DNA of 46,464 bases. Source: UBA10183 sp041653835. Its GTDB lineage: Bacteria > Omnitrophota > Gorgyraeia > Gorgyraeales > Gorgyraeaceae. Positions 40,714 through 46,464 of this stretch are shown here, one piece after another. The notes beneath the pieces are model-generated. The model ran no database searches. It saw only the letters and a program-made list of their open reading frames with translations, and was not told where the DNA came from. The position numbers were made by a program, and so were the translations under genes. The stretch lies in assembly GCA_041653835.1 (NCBI GenBank), contig JBAZEP010000011.1, positions 1 to 46,464 on the forward strand, written 5' to 3'. Each line of letters opens with the position of its first letter. Positions within the stretch are counted from its first letter, which is position 1.

Positions 40714-42252
40714 GTGAAAATCATACCTTTATTTATCCCGCACGCCGGCTGTCCCTATAGATGTATCTATTGCGACCAGCGCAAGATAACATCTGTCTCG
40801 GACGCGCCGTCAACGGATAAAATAAGAGCCATCATAGAAAGAAATCTCAAAACAATTAAAAAAGGCGAAAGAGTGGAGGCCGCGTTTTTCGGCGGCACAT
40901 TTACGCTCTTGCCAGGATCTCTCCAGCTGAAATATCTGGAAGCGGTTTATCCTTATGTAAAAAATAAAAAAATCTCCGGCATACGCATGTCCACGCATCC
41001 CGAGGCTGTTACACGGGAAAATATAAGGCTGTTCAAAAAAATGGGCGGATGCCTGGTGGAGATAGGCGTGCAGTCGCTTGATAAAGAAGTTTTAAAAAAA
41101 TGTAACAGGCCGGTTGATTTTAGCGCGATTAAAACCGCGAGCCATATCATAAAAAGATCAGGCCTTGACCTGGGCGTGCAGGTAATGCTCGGGCTTCCTA
41201 GTGATACCCTTCAAAAAGCAATAAATACGGCTAAAAAACTTATTGAGCTTAAACCAAAAACAGCCAGGATTTATCCCGCGATTGTTATAAGAGGGACAAA
41301 ATTAGCCGAATTATTCAGGAAAGGAAGATATAAACCGCTTTCAATGGAACAGGCAGTTCATTGGTCAGCGAATGTCTGCGATATATTTGAGAGCTCAGGC
41401 GTGAAAGTGATCCGCATAGGCCTTCATCCTTCAAAGGATTTGGATACAAAAGGCGTTGTGCTCGCGGGGCCGTATCATCCACGTTTCGGACAAATGGCGC
41501 GTTTGGAGCAGGTATGGGGAAAACCTGCCGCGGTTATTGACCCAAGGATGCCGGAAAAGGCAAAATTGAAGTTAAAACAAATGGGGTATTATGCTGCGGA
41601 GGTGCCGCTGCATCCTAAATTAGCGAAACCTGTCCGCGGTCATCCAGATATGATGATGTTTTCTTTTGGCAAGAAAGTCATTTATGAACCATATTTAGAA
41701 AAACATGTAGGGGGAGGTCGCGACCTCCCCCTACTTTTAAGAACCAACGGTTACGAATGCATTAAGGGCGAAAAAATAAAATCTTCGAAATACCCTGAAG
41801 ATATTATTTATGATGCCTGCGCTATCGGAAAATCCATAATCCGCTACGATGGCAAAATAGAAAAACATATAGAAAATTTAAAGGCGCGATTTATAAAGGT
41901 CAAACAAGGATACGTGAAATGTTCTATTGTGCCGGTGGATGGAAAAAACATTATTACATCCGATAAAGGTATCTATGATAAATTGGTTGTAGGGGGCGGT
42001 CGCGACCGCCCCCTACATATAAGGCCTGGTTATATAAAATTACCCGGCTATAAGACAGGATTTATCGGCGGTGCCTCAGGCGTCCACGGGGATAAAGTAT
42101 TTTTTATAGGCTCGCTGAAAAACCATCCGGATGGGAAATTGATCAGAGATTTTATAGAGAAAAGAGGTAAGAAAGTAATAGAATTATACAACGGCCCGCT
42201 TTACGACTGTGGCAGTATTTTCTTTTTTTCCTTGAATGGCTCTTATTTATAA
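40714..42252 (+). CDS. Elp3-like radical SAM protein containing two in-frame palindromic insertions
   Basis: 512 residues. Radical SAM motif C13-x3-C17-x2-C20 (HAGCPYRCIYCDQ), AFFGGTFTLLP near 50-60 and RIYPAIVIRGTKLAELF, as in the bacterial Elp3-like branch. HPSKDLDTKGVVLAGPYHPRFG marks the C-terminal domain of that branch. GTG start at 40714, four bases after the SemiSWEET stop. Two near-identical GC-rich palindromes are read through in the same phase, each giving V-G-G-G-R-D-x-P-L (residues 332-340 and 426-434). The residues between them (GYECIKGEK onward) look like normal protein. tRNA modification is possible but unproven. Confidence 0.8.
   Translation: MKIIPLFIPHAGCPYRCIYCDQRKITSVSDAPSTDKIRAIIERNLKTIKKGERVEAAFFGGTFTLLPGSLQLKYLEAVYPYVKNKKISGIRMSTHPEAVTRENIRLFKKMGGCLVEIGVQSLDKEVLKKCNRPVDFSAIKTASHIIKRSGLDLGVQVMLGLPSDTLQKAINTAKKLIELKPKTARIYPAIVIRGTKLAELFRKGRYKPLSMEQAVHWSANVCDIFESSGVKVIRIGLHPSKDLDTKGVVLAGPYHPRFGQMARLEQVWGKPAAVIDPRMPEKAKLKLKQMGYYAAEVPLHPKLAKPVRGHPDMMMFSFGKKVIYEPYLEKHVGGGRDLPLLLRTNGYECIKGEKIKSSKYPEDIIYDACAIGKSIIRYDGKIEKHIENLKARFIKVKQGYVKCSIVPVDGKNIITSDKGIYDKLVVGGGRDRPLHIRPGYIKLPGYKTGFIGGASGVHGDKVFFIGSLKNHPDGKLIRDFIEKRGKKVIELYNGPLYDCGSIFFFSLNGSYL
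41707..41734. repeat. 28-bp perfect palindrome inside the Elp3-like gene, copy 1
   Basis: Arms GTAGGGGGAGGTCG (41707-41720) and its reverse complement (41721-41734), no loop. Translated as V-G-G-G-R-D-L-P-L. Differs from copy 2 by one A-to-C change with the matching T-to-G change in the other arm. Confidence 0.9.
41988..42017. repeat. 30-bp perfect palindrome inside the Elp3-like gene, copy 2
   Basis: Arm TGTAGGGGGCGGTCG (41988-42002) and its reverse complement (42003-42017). Translated as V-G-G-G-R-D-R-P-L in the same codon phase as copy 1. Confidence 0.9.
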
Positions 42253-42261
42253 GGCATACTT

Positions 42262-42267
42262 TATAAT
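42262..42267 (+). promoter_or_regulatory. -10 box upstream of the GT2 gene
   Basis: Perfect TATAAT 55 bases before ATG 42323. No convincing -35 at the right spacing, so tentative. Confidence 0.35.
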
Positions 42268-42322
42268 ATGAATTAAGTTTTTAAACCATAGACCTGTAAA
42301 AGGCTATTTTTTTGCCATTATT

Positions 42323-44224
42323 ATGATGAACTTTAAAAAAGAGTATAATTTAAAAATAATTTCTATTTTATTGACCGTTGTATTTTTATGGCAGAGTATA
42401 CTTTATGCTAATCCTGATGCTTTCCAAAGAAAAGCCCTGCGAGTCCCCCTCGGAGATTATGAGCGAGTGGAAGAAACTTTTCTTTCCGAAAAAGACCAGC
42501 AGTTATTAAACAGAGTTTCAAGTAATCAGGCAAAGACAGGAATTAAGCGCGATAAAATTGCCGATAAAGATAATTCTTTATATGGCACAATCTTGGGAAT
42601 GTCCATAGTTACTCCTATACTTGTTGGATCGCTTACAGGTTCGATTGTAAGCGCATTGGCAATGTATCTGGTTTTGCCGTTTTTGATCAATCTGTACTCT
42701 GTGATAGCAACAGAGATAACCGCTCTATTTATTAAAAAAGATTATACAAAACCTGAACGTTTGAATGAAGAGGATTTACCTTTTATTACCGTTCAAATCC
42801 CCATAAAAAATGAGAATTTCGATATTCTTAAAATAACCATTGATTCAGCCCTGGCGTTGGAATATCCGAAATCAAAAATAGAATTTCAAATAATAGATAA
42901 TAGCACTAAAATCGATACCAGGGATTACGTAAAAACAAAAGAATACGCCGAGAAAAATAATATAGTTTTTATTCATCGAGATGGAGCTGAAGGATGGAAA
43001 GCCAGGAATTTAAACATTGGAATGCAAAGCGCCAGGGGAGAGTATTTTCTAATATTAGATACGGATTCTACGGTTCCAAGCGCCGCTCTTTTGGATAGTA
43101 TCCCGGAATTTTTCCAAGAAAAAAAATTAGGTTTCGTGCAATTTAAACTGAAGACAACAAACCCTGATTATAATGACATAACTAAAGTAGTAAATTTTAA
43201 CCAAACGCTTGATACAGAGCAACAGGTAGTCAGACATAAGTACGGGTTTACAACATTTTTAGGACACAATGGTATATGGTCTAAAAAGGCTTTGGAAAAA
43301 ATAGGTGGATGGGAGGAAACCACATCCGAAGATCTGGCCACGTCTATTAACGGCAGGCTTGCTGGTTATGATGGGAAATTTTTGCTCTATATTTCATCGG
43401 GTGAATATGCTCCTGAAAATATCCATGAATTTTATAAACAGAGAAGAAAATGGGCTTTTGGCACCACTTTATTATTATTCAAAAAAACAAAAAGTATCAT
43501 TCTTTCTAAAAATCTTAGTTTTGGAGAGAAATTTGATTTAATGCTGCGTTTAACAACTTTTATTTCTATCGCGGCAATTGTGCCGTTTACTTTTTTTCTT
43601 CTGCTGAGCTTCAACAATCCTGTACTTCCTTTTATTGTATGGGGTTCGCAACTGCCTTCAATAATTTCTATATCGCGCTATTTTTTATTAAAAAATGATG
43701 AAGAAATAGACAAAATCTCCAATGCCAGATCAACTTTAAAAATAATAAAGTTAGCTACGGATATCGCTCCTTTGGCTGTGATCCCCATGCTTGAAGGTGT
43801 TTGGTCCTATTTGATTGGGAATAATGAAGGATTCTATGTTACTCAAAAGGGAGTAGCCGAGCTTGGCATAAAGGAAGCTTTAAAAAAATATAAATTAGGT
43901 ATACTATCCGGGTTTATATTCCTATTTCTTTTTATAGCGATACTGCCTGGATATAAAGAAGTGGTTATGTTTTTGCCGGCGGTATCTTTTATGGTTAATA
44001 TGATTGTAGCTCCCTTTAAATACGCTAAATCAGGCCTACATAAAAAACATGAAACAGTCAATGATGCAATAGAGCAGAAAGAGGCCGTAAATGAAAGCTT
44101 TACGGAAAGCAGATTAAAGTTGAGAGAAAAAATAAATATGAAATTTAATCAAGCTCTGTATTTGTTGAGAGAGAAGATAAAAGGTTTAAGATTTAAAAAA
44201 GAGATTATAGAAGTAAGTAATTAA
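42323..44224 (+). CDS. membrane glycosyltransferase family 2 (cellulose/hyaluronan synthase-like)
   Basis: 633 residues. An N-terminal hydrophobic signal or helix (about 10-30) is followed by FQRKALRVPL, a motif I associate with Omnitrophota exported proteins (impression, not looked up). Two helices lie about 90-135. The GT2 domain spans about 150-390: UDP-binding D246-T-D248, acidic TSED near residue 337 and Q373-R-R-K-W377, the processive-synthase signature. Four or more membrane helices follow, then a charged tail. Probably exports a beta-linked polysaccharide. Richer in A and T than its neighbours, so possibly acquired. No Shine-Dalgarno sequence before ATGATG. Confidence 0.82.
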   Translation: MMNFKKEYNLKIISILLTVVFLWQSILYANPDAFQRKALRVPLGDYERVEETFLSEKDQQLLNRVSSNQAKTGIKRDKIADKDNSLYGTILGMSIVTPILVGSLTGSIVSALAMYLVLPFLINLYSVIATEITALFIKKDYTKPERLNEEDLPFITVQIPIKNENFDILKITIDSALALEYPKSKIEFQIIDNSTKIDTRDYVKTKEYAEKNNIVFIHRDGAEGWKARNLNIGMQSARGEYFLILDTDSTVPSAALLDSIPEFFQEKKLGFVQFKLKTTNPDYNDITKVVNFNQTLDTEQQVVRHKYGFTTFLGHNGIWSKKALEKIGGWEETTSEDLATSINGRLAGYDGKFLLYISSGEYAPENIHEFYKQRRKWAFGTTLLLFKKTKSIILSKNLSFGEKFDLMLRLTTFISIAAIVPFTFFLLLSFNNPVLPFIVWGSQLPSIISISRYFLLKNDEEIDKISNARSTLKIIKLATDIAPLAVIPMLEGVWSYLIGNNEGFYVTQKGVAELGIKEALKKYKLGILSGFIFLFLFIAILPGYKEVVMFLPAVSFMVNMIVAPFKYAKSGLHKKHETVNDAIEQKEAVNESFTESRLKLREKINMKFNQALYLLREKIKGLRFKKEIIEVSN

Positions 44225-44234
44225 TAAAACCAAA

Positions 44235-45362
44235 CTAACACATTACGATCTTAGCCGGCTTGAAACCGTTGAAGTTAGGCACAGCGCTCGCGCATGAATA
44301 AGCCCCGATATTTTTTACATACACGACATTGCCCACATCAAGTTCAGGAAGGTCTTCGCTTAAAGATATCGTATCGAATGAATCGCACGTGGGTCCTGCC
44401 AGGGTGCTCAGGAATCTCTGCCCGCGTTTCAATGTCTTGAATTCATATTTACAGTGGTCAAACACTATGCCTGAGAAATCGCCGTAAAGCCCGTCATTTA
44501 GATAGTAATAATTCTTGTTATTCCTGAACGTCCTTCCGATAACCTGCGTTATGAGTATTCCCGAAGGCCCCGCGAAGAATCTGCCCGGCTCAGCTATGAA
44601 TTTCACATTCTTGTCAAAAAGCCTTTTCAGTTTTTTCCTGATCTGAGTTGCCATGCGCTCGAACGTAAGATGGTTGTCTTTGTCGAAATGTCTTATCGGG
44701 AACCCGCCGCCTATGTCCAGTATGTTCAGGAACAGGCCTGACTGTTTAGCTTCGTTAAATATGGCTGACGCTACTTCAAGCGCCTGTAGATAATTCTCCG
44801 AATTGGTGCATTGGCTTCCTACGTGGAAGCTCAGGCCCACAGGCTTTAGTCCCATGGATCTCGCTTTTTTCAGCAAGAATATAGATTGCTCAGGGTCTGC
44901 TCCGAATTTGAGCGATAATTCCACGATGCTTCCGATATTCGCTACTTTTATGCGTATGAGAACTTTCGCTCCAGGACAGTATTTCGCGATCTTATATAGC
45001 TCTGGTTCATTGTCAAAGGTCATGAACTTGACTTTTTTCTTGTAAGCTGTCCTTATATCTTCGTTGGATTTTATGGTATTGGCGAATATTATTTTTTCCG
45101 GGCTCGCGCCGAGTTCAAGTACTGTGTTCATTTCGTTCGCGCTCGCCACATCGAAACCCGAACCAAGTTCCACGAATTTTTTGATGATACATGGGGATGG
45201 GTTCGCTTTTATGGCGTAGTAAGGCATGACTTCGGGCAATGCCTTGCGGAATGCCTTGTATTGTTTTTCAAGCATGTCTTCCTGTATCAGGAGAAGGGGG
45301 GATGAGTGCTTTTTGAGCATCCTGCGGATCAAATTTTCAATACCGCCTGGTTTTTTTCTCAT
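44235..45362 (-). CDS. PLP-dependent ornithine/diamino acid decarboxylase (alanine racemase fold)
   Basis: 375 residues. Schiff-base lysine K52 in PYYAIKANP, phosphate loop GGGFPIRH, EPGRFFAGPSG, and the catalytic C326 in GPTCDSFD, typical of fold III ornithine decarboxylases. About the length of small bacterial ODCs. It directly follows homospermidine synthase, sharing ATGA, which argues for making putrescine as the synthase's substrate. Lysine or carboxynorspermidine as substrate is a less likely alternative. The end converges on the GT2 gene with a 10-base gap. Confidence 0.87.
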   Translation of the reverse strand: MRKKPGGIENLIRRMLKKHSSPLLLIQEDMLEKQYKAFRKALPEVMPYYAIKANPSPCIIKKFVELGSGFDVASANEMNTVLELGASPEKIIFANTIKSNEDIRTAYKKKVKFMTFDNEPELYKIAKYCPGAKVLIRIKVANIGSIVELSLKFGADPEQSIFLLKKARSMGLKPVGLSFHVGSQCTNSENYLQALEVASAIFNEAKQSGLFLNILDIGGGFPIRHFDKDNHLTFERMATQIRKKLKRLFDKNVKFIAEPGRFFAGPSGILITQVIGRTFRNNKNYYYLNDGLYGDFSGIVFDHCKYEFKTLKRGQRFLSTLAGPTCDSFDTISLSEDLPELDVGNVVYVKNIGAYSCASAVPNFNGFKPAKIVMC

Positions 45363-46464
45363 GCCAGAAATGTCGTGAACTGCCAGACATCCTTGTCTTT
45401 GGGTTTTTTGAGGCCCAATGTCCTGAAGAACTTATCATAATTTTTAAGCGGGGTCCAATCCACCGGTATCGAAACAAAAGGCCCCAGATATGGTTTCGCG
45501 ATCTTCATGATGTCCTCATGCGGCAGGTCATCGGGGAGGTTAAAACCCCTGGAGGGGTTTTCTATCATCCATTTTGCCGCCGACACTACTGATATCGCCA
45601 CCTGCAGGGTGGTCGCGTTCTGGTTCGGGGCTAATTTTCTCGCTTCCCCGATGTCCAGTAAACTTCCTGTCCACCATGAATTGAAATCATGCCCCATCAG
45701 GAGCACACCCAGCCTGTCGTCACCCTTGATTATCTCGTTATTCATTATCCTTTGTTTTTCCTGTAGGTTATATCTTCTCATTTCAAGTTCATGCAGGGAG
45801 TTTATGGCCGCGTCGCACGGGCAATACGCGTAATGTACCGTAGGCCTGTAAATCGCTTTACCCCTCTTATTCCACACGGTAAGCCTGTCCGAAATCCCGA
45901 ACGCCTCCCCGTGCCGTATGACCATGCCCAGGATCTCGCAATCAGGGACCCACGAGCGCACCCATGTATTCACTCCCATGCTTTCAAGGCATATCTGGTT
46001 CCTGGGCCCGGCCTTATGGAAACACGCGCCTTTGGGAATATTCCTCTCATGCGTGCCCCAGCCCATCTCAGCAGGGGCGACTCCTTCCTCAAAGAATCCT
46101 TCAATACTCCAGGTATTTACGAACTCGTCCACTTCTTTGGGTTTATCGGTTATCTGCGTGTCGCGTTCGCTTATATGAATTACTTTCACTCCGGAGTTTT
46201 TGGCAAGTTCCGGATAATTTTTGCTGTCCAGCGCTTCTTTCAATATGTTTACGCGCTTATCTTTCGGTTTTTCAGAAATTATTTTTTTGGAAATATCTTC
46301 CAGCGCTATTTTTGTGAAGTGGGACACGAGCCCCGGGTTCGCTCCGTGGTCCACTACAGCTGTCGAACCGTTATTATCGCCCCATTTTTTAATGAGCTCG
46401 CGTATTTCCATCTGCCTGACATACAGGGTAAGGTCTGTGGGCTTATCGCTTTTTTTGTAAGGGT
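45359..46464 (-). CDS. hss: homospermidine synthase, N-terminus beyond the window
   Basis: The frame is open to the right edge, so the true start is outside. The first Met inside is at 46411, but coding-like residues (SDKPTDLTLYVRQ) precede it. TAVVDHGANPGLVSHF, GWGTHERNIPKGACF, MVIRHGEAFGISD, VHYAYCPCDAA and HDFNSWWTGSLL are the blocks of the saccharopine-reductase-like homospermidine synthases, which join two putrescines (or putrescine and spermidine) using NAD. The missing part is the NAD-binding Rossmann start. In operon with the decarboxylase at 44235-45362. Confidence 0.92.
   Translation of the reverse strand, partial: PYKKSDKPTDLTLYVRQMEIRELIKKWGDNNGSTAVVDHGANPGLVSHFTKIALEDISKKIISEKPKDKRVNILKEALDSKNYPELAKNSGVKVIHISERDTQITDKPKEVDEFVNTWSIEGFFEEGVAPAEMGWGTHERNIPKGACFHKAGPRNQICLESMGVNTWVRSWVPDCEILGMVIRHGEAFGISDRLTVWNKRGKAIYRPTVHYAYCPCDAAINSLHELEMRRYNLQEKQRIMNNEIIKGDDRLGVLLMGHDFNSWWTGSLLDIGEARKLAPNQNATTLQVAISVVSAAKWMIENPSRGFNLPDDLPHEDIMKIAKPYLGPFVSIPVDWTPLKNYDKFFRTLGLKKPKDKDVWQFTTFLA

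Noticed and set aside
1..46464. CRISPR array or prophage
   Set aside because: No regularly spaced direct repeats, cas genes, or phage structural or integrase genes were seen. The only tandem repeats are the two 18-mers at 545-580.

Overview
The window reads as ordinary bacterial chromosome of medium GC: tightly packed, mostly plus-strand operons whose genes overlap by ATGA, TAATG or TGATG. It is interrupted near the left end by one clearly foreign, AT-rich element. Lineage is inferred, not proven. An Ech-type energy-converting hydrogenase, an EF-P of the YeiP/EfpL type, homospermidine synthase, many radical SAM enzymes and a membrane glycosyltransferase whose signal peptide is followed by an LRVPL motif together suggest an uncultured PVC-group anaerobe such as Omnitrophota. 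No rRNA, tRNA, CRISPR array or recognisable transposase was found.

Layout. 1-4534: hairpin-rich DNA, then an element bounded by two perfect 334-bp inverted repeats (168-501 and 4201-4534) that enclose one 1198-residue gene with an N-terminal helix-turn-helix, its own promoter and tandem operator-like repeats. 4620-10553: small housekeeping and stress genes (zinc-ribbon protein, GIY-YIG protein, DUF1579-SRPBCC fusion, DUF523, GAF protein, MgtE, BASS transporter, Spy/CpxP-like protein). 10634-16509: ech hydrogenase operon echABCDEF-hypA. It is preceded by a possible leader-peptide attenuator, and its echC is fused in frame to a GNAT acetyltransferase. 16515-23424: cutA, DUF2156, MATE, hemW-like, yjbQ, DUF486, ygiQ and a HAD phosphatase. 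23393-25273 (minus): Ski2-like helicase. 25342-30358: UPF0016, Nudix, MarC, nucleotidyltransferase, TPM/LemA and a B12-type radical SAM gene. 30377-36576: GH94-like phosphorylase, EF-P-like, then tatC-DUF362-polyferredoxin, a Tat-linked redox module. 36604-38405 (minus): HD-GYP and TtcA-like. 38468-44224: dus, class II aldolase, SemiSWEET-like, Elp3-like radical SAM gene, GT2. 44235-46464 (minus): homospermidine synthase (cut by the window edge) with a PLP decarboxylase.

Three things stand out beyond the gene list. First, the inverted-repeat-bounded single-gene element. Second, several families of small palindromes. One has four copies centred on GACAGTGTC with compensating arm changes, and each copy fills the spacer between two co-directional genes. 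A second is a two-hairpin element that carries the next gene's Shine-Dalgarno sequence. A third is a GC-rich palindrome present twice, in frame, inside one radical SAM gene. Third, a recurrent promoter layout in which the -10 box lies exactly six bases before the ATG, which predicts leaderless mRNAs.
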